From Cytobacillus kochii (GTDB lineage: Bacteria > Bacillota > Bacilli > Bacillales > Cytobacillaceae), in the NCBI RefSeq assembly GCF_020171845.1, contig NZ_JAIVAM010000008.1:62001-126000 (forward strand): a stretch of 64,000 nucleotides of DNA, written 5' to 3'. A program made the translations under genes and the position numbers. The notes beneath the pieces were generated by a model. The model ran no database searches. It was not told where the DNA came from and saw only the letters and a list, made by a program, of their open reading frames with translations. Of this stretch, positions 11,052 through 19,526 are shown piece by piece. The first letter of the stretch is position 1; each line of letters opens with the position of its first letter.

Positions 11052-11294
11052 ACTATTCACTATTAGCATAGTAAAAGCGGACAGCTGTACGATTTGATGA
11101 CTCATCATTTCATAATAGCTGTCCCTTACATAATGATGTTTCTAGCTTTATGGGACCAGCGGCTCTTTAGTATATGCCAATTAATAAAGGTAAAAAAACG
11201 ACTATTCTTCCGCTGTACTAACGTTTTTCTCAGATTGGCGGTTCCTTTCCTTCTTTTAAATAGGCGAAATGAATTGAAATGAGGTGAATGCAAG

Positions 11295-12344
11295 ATGAGT
11301 CAAAAAGAAAAAATAGCTGTTATTGGTGCCGGAAGTTGGGGTACAGCCCTTGCGATGGTGCTGGCAGATAATGACCATGAAGTGCGTTTATGGGGTCACA
11401 AGGAAAAACAAATCAAAGAAATTAATGAAAACCATACAAACGAGGCATATTTACCTGCGATTTCTTTACCAAAAAATATCGTAGGTTATACAAAGCTTGA
11501 TCAAGTATTAGAAGGTATCGAAACAATCATTTTAGCTGTACCTACGAAAGCGATTAGAGAAGTTTTACAGAGCATAGCTGAAGTGAGAAAAGAACCACTG
11601 ACCATCGTACATGTGAGTAAAGGGATTGAACCAGATACTTCAAAAAGAATTTCCGAAATGATTGAAGAAGTGACACCTAAAACCCTTTTAAAAGATGTGG
11701 TTGTTCTATCAGGGCCTAGTCATGCAGAAGAAGTGAGTTTGCGTCACCCGACAACTGTAGCTGTCTCCTCTAAAAATATGAAGGCAGCTGAAAAAGTCCA
11801 AGATTTATTTATTAACCAAAACTTTAGAGTATACACTAATCCGGATATTGTTGGCGTTGAAATTGGTGGCGCATTAAAAAACATTATTGCATTAGCAGCC
11901 GGCATTTCAGATGGACTTGGTTATGGAGATAATGCTAAAGCAGCGCTAGTAACTAGAGGATTAGCAGAAATCACCAGACTAGGTGTAAAAATGGGCGCAA
12001 GTCCGCTAACTTTCTCAGGTCTAGCTGGCATAGGTGATTTAATTGTGACTTGTACAAGTACTCATTCGAGAAACTGGCGTGCAGGGAATCTTCTAGGCAA
12101 AGGCAAAAACTTAGATGAAGTATTAGAAAATATGGGTATGGTTGTTGAAGGTGTTCGAACAACAAGGGCAGCCTATCAATTAGCAGAGAAATACGATGTG
12201 CAAATGCCCATAACTTCTGTTCTATATGACATTTTATTTAATGATATCGATGCTAAAGATGGAGTTGACCGTCTAATGGCGCGTACAAAAACAAATGAAA
12301 TGGAAGATATTGCGGATATTTTTATGGCGCAAAATCAAGATTAA
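11295..12344 (+). CDS. gpsA: NAD(P)H-dependent glycerol-3-phosphate dehydrogenase
   Basis: Reduces dihydroxyacetone phosphate to sn-glycerol 3-phosphate, the backbone for phospholipids and some teichoic acids. The 349-residue protein has the dinucleotide-binding [10 protein letters not shown] motif (residues 11-20), HVSKGIE, GPSHAEE and the substrate-binding [17 protein letters not shown] region (about 192-208). ATG at 11295 follows GAGGTG. A 243-base gap to der contains a long-range inverted repeat (GGACAGCT at 11079 with AGCTGTCC at 11116) without a T tract. Confidence 0.97.
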   Translation: MSQKEKIAVIGAGSWGTALAMVLADNDHEVRLWGHKEKQIKEINENHTNEAYLPAISLPKNIVGYTKLDQVLEGIETIILAVPTKAIREVLQSIAEVRKEPLTIVHVSKGIEPDTSKRISEMIEEVTPKTLLKDVVVLSGPSHAEEVSLRHPTTVAVSSKNMKAAEKVQDLFINQNFRVYTNPDIVGVEIGGALKNIIALAAGISDGLGYGDNAKAALVTRGLAEITRLGVKMGASPLTFSGLAGIGDLIVTCTSTHSRNWRAGNLLGKGKNLDEVLENMGMVVEGVRTTRAAYQLAEKYDVQMPITSVLYDILFNDIDAKDGVDRLMARTKTNEMEDIADIFMAQNQD

Positions 12345-12471
12345 CTAATAATTTGGTGCTGTTTATAAAAATATAGGCATATGAGGAGACGGGCGGCTTA
12401 TCCTTTGCATACAATGCCTTTGAAGCAAACTGGTAAAATGAACAGGGTGAATAGGGTATTTTAGTCATTTG

Positions 12472-12514
12472 CCGAGGATAAGGGAGCCCCTTCTTATTCC
12501 TCGGTTATTTTTTA
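12472..12514 (+). terminator. Intrinsic terminator after gpsA
   Basis: CCGAGGATAAG pairs with CTTATTCCTCGG (one bulged T) and is followed by TTATTTTTTAT. It lies about 130 bases after gpsA; I see no gene in the intervening bases. Confidence 0.75.
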
Positions 12515-12518
12515 TACT

Positions 12519-12547
12519 TTGACTTGCTATGTTACCATTCATATAAA
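12519..12547 (+). promoter_or_regulatory. Sigma-A promoter upstream of yphE
   Basis: TTGACT and TATAAA are separated by 17 bases. The expected start point near 12554 would give a long leader of about 160 bases before yphE that includes a ten-codon reading frame. Confidence 0.6.
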
Positions 12548-12581
12548 TGGAGAATAAGAAGTCAAAGAGGGGATTCCTACA

Positions 12582-12614
12582 ATGGATATTGAGAATGTTC
12601 AATTAGTCAAATAA
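12582..12614 (+). other. Possible ten-codon leader reading frame
   Basis: ATG at 12582 is preceded by AGAGGGG at 12566-12572 with 9-base spacing and encodes MDIENVQLVK then TAA. It lies just after a good promoter. It could be a leader peptide or chance; nothing in the composition (no codon run) suggests an attenuation target. Confidence 0.2.
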
Positions 12615-12678
12615 TTGCTTGCCTTTTACTGCAATACATAAAATTATCTGATAATGCTGTCAAAGCGAACGAACTGTA

Positions 12679-12687
12679 TGGTATAAT
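12679..12687 (+). promoter_or_regulatory. Extended -10 promoter for yphE
   Basis: TGGTATAAT gives a perfect TATAAT with the upstream TG of an extended -10. The -35 region is weak. The start point would lie close to 12694, only a few bases before the yphE ribosome site. Confidence 0.45.
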
Positions 12688-12713
12688 ACAATTCGGAAAA
12701 AGGAGTGAATGAG

Positions 12714-12917
12714 ATGTCACCTGGTTTAATGAAAATGTGGATTGCCCTTGCTTCAATGGGCTTTATGTTTATTGCTATTTTACTTATTTATTTAAGTCGG
12801 TTTAAGTTGAAAAATGGGGTATTGAAAGGGGTAACTGCTCTATTTGCCTATAGTTTTATGGTAGTAAGTGGTCTCATTATTTTTCTAGTCGTATTTAGCG
12901 GTCCCGTTTCAGAATAG
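12714..12917 (+). CDS. yphE: DUF2768 family membrane protein YphE
   Basis: A 67-residue protein with two transmembrane segments (about 4-26 and 37-60) ending VVFSGPVSE. ATG at 12714 is chosen with AAAGGAG at 12699-12705 eight bases upstream; an in-frame GTG at 12705 overlaps that site. It corresponds in position and size to B. subtilis YphE. Function unknown; found in spore-formers. Confidence 0.8.
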   Translation: MSPGLMKMWIALASMGFMFIAILLIYLSRFKLKNGVLKGVTALFAYSFMVVSGLIIFLVVFSGPVSE

Positions 12918-12967
12918 AACATCGCAAGGGATTTTCCCTGAAAATACATAATTAAAGGTTGATGTAT

Positions 12968-13678
12968 ATGAAAAAAAAGAGCTATTTAACTAGCTTATTT
13001 ATACTCATAACCCTTCTTTTATCTGGATGTATGTATCCAGAAGAAGAAAGAGCAAAAAATCAAATTCCTTACGAGGATGAAATTAATCGCGTACAAACAG
13101 CCATCAAGCAATATCAAGATGAGACAGGTGGTCTATTACCTATAAAAACGACCGAAGAAGATACACCGCTATTTCAAAAATATCCAATTGATTTTAAGAA
13201 ACTTGTACCAAAGTATATGGCTGAGTATCCTAGCAATGCATTTGAATCCGGAGGCGTTTTTCAATATGTACTGATTGATGTTGAAGATGATCCGAAAGTG
13301 AAATTGTCTGATTTACGTATTGCTGATGAAATCAGAGATATTACTCTTCGAATTCGCATGGAAGGATATCCACCATATAAGGATAATATCGGTGAAAATG
13401 TATACTCATTAGATTTCTCTAAAATCGGTTATAATGAAGAACCGAAAGCTGTTAGTCCGTTTAGTGGTAACGAACTATCGTATGTGGTGACAAGCGACGG
13501 AGAAGTATTCGTTGATTATCGTACCGACTTAATGCAATTAATGGAGGCTGGGGATATTAAAGCTGAAAACAGTGATATTCGCTTCCATTTAGTTGAAGAT
13601 TCACCTTTTGTACCATCTTATTCATTACCGTATACAATAGATGAAAAAAAGAATGAACCAATATTTTTAGTGAATTAG
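12968..13678 (+). CDS. yphF: Lipoprotein YphF
   Basis: A 236-residue predicted lipoprotein: lysine-rich start, hydrophobic segment and the lipobox LLSGC with Cys at about residue 21. The mature part is soluble and charged, without a motif I recognise. ATG at 12968 is favoured (AAAGG at 12954-12958); ATG at 12962 is too close. It sits between yphE and spoIVA as in B. subtilis, where the function is unknown. A strong terminator follows the stop. Confidence 0.8.
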   Translation: MKKKSYLTSLFILITLLLSGCMYPEEERAKNQIPYEDEINRVQTAIKQYQDETGGLLPIKTTEEDTPLFQKYPIDFKKLVPKYMAEYPSNAFESGGVFQYVLIDVEDDPKVKLSDLRIADEIRDITLRIRMEGYPPYKDNIGENVYSLDFSKIGYNEEPKAVSPFSGNELSYVVTSDGEVFVDYRTDLMQLMEAGDIKAENSDIRFHLVEDSPFVPSYSLPYTIDEKKNEPIFLVN

Positions 13679-13682
13679 TCAT

Positions 13683-13727
13683 AACCCTCTCTCTACAAAA
13701 TATATTGTAGAGGGAGGGTTTTTTTCT
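13683..13727 (+). terminator. Intrinsic terminator after yphF
   Basis: A long, nearly perfect stem (ACCCTCTCTCTACA against TTGTAGAGGGAGGGT) with an AT-rich loop is followed by seven T's, starting right after the yphF stop. Confidence 0.92.
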
Positions 13728-13803
13728 CTTTTAATACAATAATGAAAAGCAACAATTGATTGCATAAAGAAAAAGTGAGAAAGGGGATTTTTTTAAAAAG
13801 TTG

Positions 13804-13833
13804 GCATATTCATATCGGACAACATCATAGATA
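13804..13833 (+). promoter_or_regulatory. Probable sigma-E promoter of spoIVA
   Basis: GCATATT (-35-like) and CATAGATA (-10-like) are spaced by 15 bases, close to the mother-cell sigma-E pattern. spoIVA is a sigma-E gene in B. subtilis, and the distance of about 70 bases to its ribosome site is reasonable. The -10 deviates from CATACA at one position. Confidence 0.5.
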
Positions 13834-13900
13834 TATAGTGTACAAATATAAATTATTGGATAATATTATCCCACTAACTCATGATTCAGGAGGGGATCAC

Positions 13901-15379
13901 TTGGAAAAGGTAGATATTTTTAAAGATATTGCCGAACGAACAGGCGGTGATATCTATTTTGGAGTAGTAGGTGCAGTCCGTACTGGAAAATCGACATTTA
14001 TTAAGAAATTCATGGAGCTAGCAGTCCTCCCAAATATGGACAATGAGGCTGATCGAGCACGTACCCAGGATGAGCTCCCTCAAAGTGCAGCAGGAAAAAC
14101 AATTATGACTACAGAACCAAAGTTTGTGCCGAATCAAGCTGCTAATGTCCATGTAGATGAAGGCTTGGAGGTAAATATCCGTCTTGTTGATTGTGTTGGA
14201 TATACAGTCCCAGGAGCAAAAGGATATGAGGATGAAAATGGTCCAAGAATGATCAATACTCCTTGGTATGAGGAGCCGATTCCATTTCACGAAGCTGCTG
14301 AAATTGGTACAAGAAAAGTCATTCAAGAACACTCTACAATTGGTGTCGTCATTACGACAGATGGTACAATTGGAGAAATTCCTCGCGCAAACTACATCGA
14401 GGCTGAAGAAAGAGTAATTGAAGAGCTGAAAGAAGTAGGAAAACCATTTATTATGGTCATCAATAGTGTGCAACCACACCATCCGGCGACGGAGGATCTT
14501 CGTTTGAAGCTATCAGAGAAATATGATATCCCTGTACTTGCTATGAGTGTAGAAGGAATGAGGGAATCTGATGTATATAGCGTGATGCGAGAAGCGTTGT
14601 ACGAATTCCCTGTTTTAGAAGTAAATGTAAACTTGCCAAGTTGGGTAATGGTCCTCCACGAAGATCATTGGTTACGTGAGAGTTATCAAGAAGCCGTAAA
14701 AGAGACTGTCAAAGATATTAAGAGGTTACGAGATGTTGATCGTGTTGTACATCAGTTTAGTGATTTCGAATTTATTGATCGTGCAGGCTTAGCCGGTATA
14801 GAAATGGGTCAAGGGATCGCTGAAATTGATTTATATGCGCCTGATGATTTATATGATGAAGTATTAAAAGAAATTGTCGGTGTTGAAATACGTGGCAAAG
14901 ATCATCTTCTTGAACTGATGCAAGAATTTGCCCATGCAAAATCAGAATATGATCAAATCTCAGATGCGCTTAGAATGGTGAAACAGACAGGATATGGCAT
15001 CGCAGCTCCATCACTGTCTGATATGAGTTTAGATGAGCCTGAAATAACAAGACATGGTTCAAGGTTTGGGGTTCGTTTGAAAGCTGTTGCTCCGTCTATT
15101 CATATGATCAAAGTTGATGTCGAATCTGAATTTTCTCCGATTATCGGAACAGAGAAACAAAGTGAAGAATTAGTTCGTTACTTAATGCAAGACTTTGAAG
15201 ATGATCCCCTTTCAATTTGGAATTCAGATATCTTTGGTCGGTCGCTTAGTTCGATTGTTAGAGAAGGAATCCAAGCGAAGCTATCATTGATGCCTGAGAA
15301 TGCTAGATATAAACTCAAAGAGACTTTAGAAAGAATTATAAACGAAGGCTCTGGGGGACTCATTGCCATTATTTTGTAG
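13901..15379 (+). CDS. spoIVA: Stage IV sporulation protein A (spore coat basement ATPase)
   Basis: SpoIVA is the ATPase that polymerises on the forespore surface to form the basement layer of the coat, anchored by SpoVM. The 492-residue protein has a Walker A motif GAVRTGKST (Lys at about residue 30), the DCVGY and TTDGT switch-like motifs, a long middle domain, and the conserved C-terminus GGLIAIIL. The start is TTG at 13901 with CAGGAGGGG at 13888-13896, giving exactly the B. subtilis length; a longer in-frame extension upstream has no family match. Confidence 0.98.
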   Translation: MEKVDIFKDIAERTGGDIYFGVVGAVRTGKSTFIKKFMELAVLPNMDNEADRARTQDELPQSAAGKTIMTTEPKFVPNQAANVHVDEGLEVNIRLVDCVGYTVPGAKGYEDENGPRMINTPWYEEPIPFHEAAEIGTRKVIQEHSTIGVVITTDGTIGEIPRANYIEAEERVIEELKEVGKPFIMVINSVQPHHPATEDLRLKLSEKYDIPVLAMSVEGMRESDVYSVMREALYEFPVLEVNVNLPSWVMVLHEDHWLRESYQEAVKETVKDIKRLRDVDRVVHQFSDFEFIDRAGLAGIEMGQGIAEIDLYAPDDLYDEVLKEIVGVEIRGKDHLLELMQEFAHAKSEYDQISDALRMVKQTGYGIAAPSLSDMSLDEPEITRHGSRFGVRLKAVAPSIHMIKVDVESEFSPIIGTEKQSEELVRYLMQDFEDDPLSIWNSDIFGRSLSSIVREGIQAKLSLMPENARYKLKETLERIINEGSGGLIAIIL

Positions 15380-15387
15380 AAATAAAA

Positions 15388-15428
15388 GGCGACTTTCATT
15401 CTATTCGGATGAAAAGTTGTCTTTTTTT
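15388..15428 (+). terminator. Intrinsic terminator after spoIVA
   Basis: GGCGACTTTCAT pairs with ATGAAAAGTTGTC, with one bulge and G-U pairs, followed by TTTTTTT. Confidence 0.75.
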
Positions 15429-15791
15429 ATGGTTAAAAAAGTATGAACGGATGAGTGGTTAAATAGAGTATTATCTAAAACGAAAGAAGCGTGGAATTTC
15501 GGTAGAAGCTATACTTGAATTTCCTTCTAAGACCATTCAAATTTTCGTCTACATAGAAACGAATAAAAATACAGTATGGTTACTTTGATTTGTTCTTTAT
15601 AAAGAATTGTATTATTAAAATGAAAGAGCTTACATTTTTTATCTCTACAAATTTGTCAAGCTTTAAGCCTAGATTGACGGGTTTTCTTTCCCCTTATTAC
15701 AAATTTGTTTCAAATAAGAAAAGATTGCCATCAAATCATGAAATATCCTTGATATGCTCAATTGATTATGATAATCTTTTAAGCAGAATTA
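15429..15791. other. Intergenic region between spoIVA and hbs
   Basis: No gene supported. A forward frame from 15590 (77 codons) has no ribosome site and no recognisable sequence, and I take it as chance. The following bases hold a terminator-like hairpin, paired boxes and the hbs promoter, listed separately. Confidence 0.5.
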
Positions 15792-15810
15792 ACGTTGTAA
15801 CGGTAAGAAC

Positions 15811-15831
15811 CCTTATGAAATAAGGCTTTTT
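15811..15831 (+). terminator. Short terminator-like hairpin upstream of hbs
   Basis: CCTTAT pairs with ATAAGG around a GAA triloop, followed by CTTTTTG. The stem is only 6 bp, so it would be a weak terminator. Confidence 0.4.
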
Positions 15832-15843
15832 GCATCAAAAAAG

Positions 15844-15872
15844 TTGAAATTCTTCTTTTTTTGAGATATGAT
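15844..15872 (+). promoter_or_regulatory. Sigma-A promoter of hbs
   Basis: TTGAAA and TATGAT are separated by 17 bases, both 5/6 matches. The leader to the hbs start would be about 115 bases. A second possible promoter (TTTACA with TTTATT, 17-base spacing) lies closer, near 15925-15955. Confidence 0.65.
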
Positions 15873-15995
15873 AAGTTTCTGCTTCAACAAAAATGCGTTA
15901 CAACGTATAGAATTCAGTAATTTTGTTTACAAATGAATGTAAGGAATCTTTATTTTACTGGGTTTACGATATTTTTTTGGGAGGAGGTGAAAGTA

Positions 15996-16268
15996 ATGAA
16001 CAAAACTGAACTAATTAATGCAGTTGCAGAAGCTAGCGAGCTTTCTAAGAAAGATGCTACTAAAGCAGTTGATGCTGTTTTCGATACAGTGCTTGATGCA
16101 CTTAAAAATGGTGATAAAGTACAACTAATTGGTTTTGGTAACTTTGAAGTTCGTGAACGTGCAGCACGTAAAGGCCGCAACCCACAAACTGGCGAAGAAA
16201 TCGAAATCGCTGCAAGCAAAGTTCCTGCTTTCAAACCAGGAAAAGCGCTTAAAGATGCAGTAAAGTAA
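15996..16268 (+). CDS. hbs: DNA-binding protein HU (HBsu)
   Basis: HU is the abundant histone-like dimer that bends and compacts DNA. The 90-residue product starts [21 protein letters not shown] and carries the arm signature [21 protein letters not shown] (split here: [10 protein letters not shown], then [11 protein letters not shown], about residues 46-66) and the conserved [12 protein letters not shown] end. ATG at 15996 follows GGGAGGAGGTGA. Codons look strongly optimised (GCA, CGT, AAA, GGT), as expected for a highly expressed gene. A strong terminator follows. Confidence 0.98.
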   Translation: MNKTELINAVAEASELSKKDATKAVDAVFDTVLDALKNGDKVQLIGFGNFEVRERAARKGRNPQTGEEIEIAASKVPAFKPGKALKDAVK

Positions 16269-16294
16269 TTAATTACATAATTAATTGCTTAAGG

Positions 16295-16325
16295 AAAAAC
16301 CGCGAATTTTTTTCGCGGTTTTTCT
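16295..16325 (+). terminator. Intrinsic terminator after hbs
   Basis: AAAAACCGCGAA pairs with TTCGCGGTTTTT around a T-rich loop, ending in a T tract. Its A-rich 5' flank means it could act in both directions. Confidence 0.92.
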
Positions 16326-16775
16326 TATAAATTTACGATTATTTTCAAACATTGCCTAGTCCTATACAACAGTTTGCAATCCACAAAGGTAAAGGGGCTA
16401 AAGTCTACGGATTCTTTTACTCTTCGTTAAATGATTAAGAAGACCCCAATAACTGACTGACAATTAAAATGAATGATTCACGTCGTTCTTCATTCTCTTT
16501 ACAAAATCAATGCACATTCCACCATTTCAAGTGAATGACCGTTTTATGAATGAGTTATAAAAAACTATGTTTTTTGCTACTATTTGTACTTAACATATAG
16601 ATTTCTTTTCAAAACCATCATAGGAGTTTGACGGTACTTGTGTTCATTTATATAATAGTATCCTAAAAGGAAGAAAGTTTATCCTTTATTTTTTCTATAA
16701 CTTTTTGTCTGTTAGGAAATAATTATGCTAGCATGTAAGATAATAGTTTATAGTTCCGTAATAGGAGGTAGCTGA
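16326..16775 (+). promoter_or_regulatory. Intergenic region and leader of folE-mtrB, with sigma-A promoter
   Basis: No gene is visible in the first 300 bases. A very good sigma-A promoter is at 16628-16656 (TTGACG, 17 bases, TATAAT). Just downstream, AAAGGA (16666-16671) can pair with TCCTTT (16682-16687) before ATTTTTTC, giving a short hairpin plus T tract within the leader. This could be a weak attenuator; the stem is only six pairs. Confidence 0.55.
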
Positions 16776-17342
16776 ATGTCAGAAGTAAATCGCGCTCAAA
16801 TTGAAGAAGCTGTAAAGCTTATATTAGACGCTATTGGAGAAGACCCGAACCGAGAGGGGTTATTAGATACACCAAAAAGAGTAGCAAAAATGTATGAAGA
16901 GGTGTTTTCGGGCATACACCAGGACCCTGAAGAATATTTTGAAACCGTTTTTGGTGAAGACCATGAAGAACTTGTCCTTGTAAAAGATATTCCATTCTTT
17001 TCAATGTGTGAACATCATCTTGTCCCTTTCTTTGGGAAGGCGCATGTTGCTTATATTCCTAGAAATGGTAAGGTGACGGGATTAAGCAAGTTAGCAAGGG
17101 CTGTAGAAACTGTTGCAAGAAGACCACAACTTCAAGAGCGCATTACAGCTACAGTAGCAGATGCAATATTACATAAATTAGATCCTCATGGTGTGATGGT
17201 AGTCGTAGAGGCAGAACATATGTGTATGACGATGCGTGGTGTGAAAAAACCTGGTAGTAAAACAGTCACCTCTGCGGTTAGAGGTGTTTTTGCGGAAGAT
17301 GGAAATACAAGAGCAGAAGTGTTGTCATTTATAAAAGGGTAA
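16776..17342 (+). CDS. folE: GTP cyclohydrolase I
   Basis: Converts GTP to dihydroneopterin triphosphate, the first step of folate synthesis. The 188-residue protein contains the zinc and active-site sequence [22 protein letters not shown] (Cys and His ligands around residue 74-78), LSKLARAVE, and the second zinc ligand in [18 protein letters not shown] at 16776 follows AGGAGGT. It is the mtrA gene of the mtrAB operon in B. subtilis, co-transcribed with the TRAP gene 19 bases downstream. Confidence 0.97.
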   Translation: MSEVNRAQIEEAVKLILDAIGEDPNREGLLDTPKRVAKMYEEVFSGIHQDPEEYFETVFGEDHEELVLVKDIPFFSMCEHHLVPFFGKAHVAYIPRNGKVTGLSKLARAVETVARRPQLQERITATVADAILHKLDPHGVMVVVEAEHMCMTMRGVKKPGSKTVTSAVRGVFAEDGNTRAEVLSFIKG

Positions 17343-17361
17343 TAGGATAGAGGTGACTCAA

Positions 17362-17595
17362 ATGGAGAGAACAAATCCTGGCAATGAATATGTCGTCATT
17401 AAAGCAAAAGAAGATGGCGTAAATGTGATTGGTTTAACAAGAGGCTCGGACACGAGGTTTCATCATTCGGAGAAATTAGATGAGGGAGAAGTCATGATTG
17501 CTCAATTTACGGAGCATACTTCTGCTATTAAAATACGAGGGCATGCGTCCATCGTAACAGCATATGGAGAAGTAGAAAGTGAAAAGAAAGCTTAA
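17362..17595 (+). CDS. mtrB: Trp RNA-binding attenuation protein TRAP
   Basis: TRAP forms an 11-subunit ring that, with tryptophan bound, wraps (G/U)AG repeats in trp leader RNA and shuts down trp gene expression. The 77-residue protein closely follows the family: [23 protein letters not shown] and the RNA-contact residues in the KIRG stretch and FHHSEK. (These are split: [11 protein letters not shown], then [12 protein letters not shown].) ATG at 17362 is chosen with AGAGGTG six to seven bases upstream. It is paired with folE as in B. subtilis. Oddly, no trp operon is present at its usual place between aroH and hisC in this window. Confidence 0.97.
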   Translation: MERTNPGNEYVVIKAKEDGVNVIGLTRGSDTRFHHSEKLDEGEVMIAQFTEHTSAIKIRGHASIVTAYGEVESEKKA

Positions 17596-17906
17596 AGGTA
17601 TGATCGATTGACATGAATTTATATGCCTTTCCTTTATATTCCCCTAACAAGTCACTTTGTTTTATGATATAATTGTCACTGGCTTATCATTGAAGTCAAG
17701 CGCTCTACCATTCAAGTTAAATAAGCTTTAAAAAAGGAATGGAAGCAATGATTTTATAAAAGTGAGAGGCTTTTTTTATGTCTAAGGGAGAACAATTAAG
17801 TCACTTTTTGGGCAATGTAAAAGGGAAGTGCTACTATAATTAATCTTTAGTAAATGATTGGTTCATATGTCGATCATAAGGATTGCCCGTATCGGGGGAA
17901 TATATA
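17596..17906 (+). other. Intergenic region mtrB-hepS
   Basis: No certain gene. AAAGG after the mtrB stop can pair with CCTTT near 17636 to make a weak terminator. Several TATAAT-like elements (17669, 17836) lack good -35 partners. A 21-codon frame at 17778-17843 (MSKGEQLSHFLGNVKGK...) has a modest GAGAGG site 8 bases upstream and cannot be judged. The decamer AAGTCACTTT occurs twice, at 17649 and 17798. The hepS ribosome site GGGGGA is at 17894-17899. Confidence 0.4.
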
Positions 17907-18743
17907 ATGAATGCAAACAAGAACGCCAAACTACAAGATATGAATACACGATTAATGAACTTAAAGGAAGTTCTTCAGAAAAAAACAAGTCAACCTTATA
18001 TGTCAAAGATCATTCAACAACCATATATTGACGAAGACAAGCTTCTTTTAATCATGTTTATTGTCGATAACCTGCAAATACCGAAATCCAAAGCAGATAA
18101 ATATATCATAACGACCATGCTTGTGCAAATCGCCCTTGATACACACGAAAGCGTTCAAAATGAACCTCTGCCATTAGAGCGTCTAAAGGGAAGGCAGCTC
18201 ACCATTTTAGCAGGAACTTATTATAGTGGATTATACTACCAAATTTTAGCTGAAATAGATGATATTTTTATGATACGAACTTTAGCTGAAGGTATTATGG
18301 AAGTAAATGAACATAAAGTTTCTGTTTATAGCCATGCCAGAGTTACTGTAGAATCGTTAATGGAGTCTTTAAAAAAGACGGAGTCCTCTTTATTTGATCG
18401 TATTACTCACTTTTACAATAGAGGTGAGCTTGGAGAATTAGCAGCAAATCTTGTTTTTATTAATAGAGTGTTACTCGAGAAAAAGCAATTTTTAGCTGGT
18501 AAACCGTCCATTTTATTTGACGCTTTATCTAAATTATTTGAGACTGAGCAAAGTGTACCATTTACTTTGCATAACAATAAACAAAGTCTTATTCATATTT
18601 GTGATAAATACGTCTCCTTATCCTTTAAAGAAATTGAGCAATCCATTGATAAATGCGAACATACAGAGCTATTTAGAGAAAAACTAAAATGGATGAAAAG
18701 CCAGCAACAAGAAGCTGTTCAGTCATTTGTAGAGGAAGGTTAA
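17907..18743 (+). CDS. hepS: Heptaprenyl diphosphate synthase component 1
   Basis: The small, non-catalytic subunit of heptaprenyl diphosphate synthase, which with HepT makes the C35 side chain of menaquinone-7. The 278-residue, largely helical protein contains the family region [24 protein letters not shown] (in parts, [18 protein letters not shown] at about residue 97-115). It is somewhat longer than the 251 residues of B. subtilis. The start ATG at 17907 follows GGGGGA. The context hepS-menG-hepT is diagnostic. Confidence 0.93.
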   Translation: MNANKNAKLQDMNTRLMNLKEVLQKKTSQPYMSKIIQQPYIDEDKLLLIMFIVDNLQIPKSKADKYIITTMLVQIALDTHESVQNEPLPLERLKGRQLTILAGTYYSGLYYQILAEIDDIFMIRTLAEGIMEVNEHKVSVYSHARVTVESLMESLKKTESSLFDRITHFYNRGELGELAANLVFINRVLLEKKQFLAGKPSILFDALSKLFETEQSVPFTLHNNKQSLIHICDKYVSLSFKEIEQSIDKCEHTELFREKLKWMKSQQQEAVQSFVEEG

Positions 18744-18747
18744 ATAC

Positions 18748-19449
18748 ATGGTACAATCGAAAGAAGAACGTGTGCATAAAGTATTTGAAAAAATATATGG
18801 TAATTACGATAAGATGAACTCAGTCATTAGTTTTCAACAGCACCTGCGCTGGCGGAAAGATACGATGAAACGAATGGATGTAAAGCCTGGGGCAAAAGCG
18901 CTCGATATTTGTTGTGGAACGGGCGATTGGACGATAGCATTATCAGAAGCTATAGGTGAAAAAGGGGAAGTCATTGGTTTAGATTTTAGCAAAAATATGC
19001 TTAAGATTGGTGAAGAGAAGGTGAGCAATCACCCAATCAAGAACATAGAATTAGTCCATGGAAACGCGATGGAATTACCATACCCTGATAATAGCTTTGA
19101 CTATGTAACAATCGGATTCGGCTTACGGAATGTTCCTGATTATATGCAAGTCTTAAAGGAAATGTATCGTGTAGTGAAGCCTGGTGGTATAGCTGTTTGC
19201 TTAGAAACTTCTCAACCGACAATGATTGGCTTTAAACAAGGCTACCGTTTTTATTTCCGTTTTATTATGCCGGCATTTGGTAAAATCTTTGCAAAAAGCT
19301 ATGAGGAATATTCATGGTTACAAGAGTCTGCTAAAGATTTTCCTGGTATAAAAGAATTAGCGGGAATGTTTAAAAAAGCAGGTTTTCGTGATGTTGAGTA
19401 TAAGCCATATACTGGTGGCGTTGCGGCGGTCCATATTGGACATAAATAA
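18748..19449 (+). CDS. menG: Demethylmenaquinone methyltransferase
   Basis: SAM-dependent C-methyltransferase for the last step of menaquinone synthesis (UbiE/MenG family; gerCB in older Bacillus naming). The 233-residue protein has SAM motif [12 protein letters not shown] (about residues 50-60), the ubiE signature GFGLRNVPD (about 124-132) and ETSQP, and ends [11 protein letters not shown] at 18748 follows the hepS stop by a few bases, with GAGGAAGG as ribosome site. It is the middle gene of the hepS-menG-hepT operon. Confidence 0.97.
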   Translation: MVQSKEERVHKVFEKIYGNYDKMNSVISFQQHLRWRKDTMKRMDVKPGAKALDICCGTGDWTIALSEAIGEKGEVIGLDFSKNMLKIGEEKVSNHPIKNIELVHGNAMELPYPDNSFDYVTIGFGLRNVPDYMQVLKEMYRVVKPGGIAVCLETSQPTMIGFKQGYRFYFRFIMPAFGKIFAKSYEEYSWLQESAKDFPGIKELAGMFKKAGFRDVEYKPYTGGVAAVHIGHK

Positions 19450-19526
19450 TAATTTGTTCTGAAATGTAATTCATCATTGACAAGTATGAATGTGCATGAA
19501 GGATTTAAAGCTGGGTGAGTATCGAT

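Larger units (their letters stand above)
15792..15906. repeat. Paired 11-bp inverted boxes flanking the hbs promoter
   Basis: ACGTTGTAACG at 15792-15802 is repeated in exact inverse orientation as CGTTACAACGT at 15896-15906. Each box has internal dyad character (CGTT-N2-AACG). They sit on either side of the best hbs promoter, about 94 bases between box starts on opposite strands, which is compatible with an operator pair or an RNA-level interaction. Confidence 0.5.

Noticed and set aside
11079-11124. Long-range inverted repeat (GGACAGCT/AGCTGTCC) after der
   Set aside because: Loop of 30 bases and no T tract; not enough to call a terminator or operator.
11094-11282. A 62-codon forward frame between der and gpsA
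   Set aside because: No ribosome site, no recognisable sequence, and it ends in the gpsA ribosome site region; more likely leader sequence.
15590-15823. A 77-codon forward frame between spoIVA and hbs
   Set aside because: No ribosome site; composition and irregular hydrophobicity look like random AT-rich translation, and it runs through a terminator-like hairpin.
17692-17716. Reverse-strand sequence resembling a tRNA D-arm (GGTAGAGCGCTTGACT)
   Set aside because: No acceptor stem, anticodon arm or T-arm can be built around it; a short chance match or an untraceable fragment.
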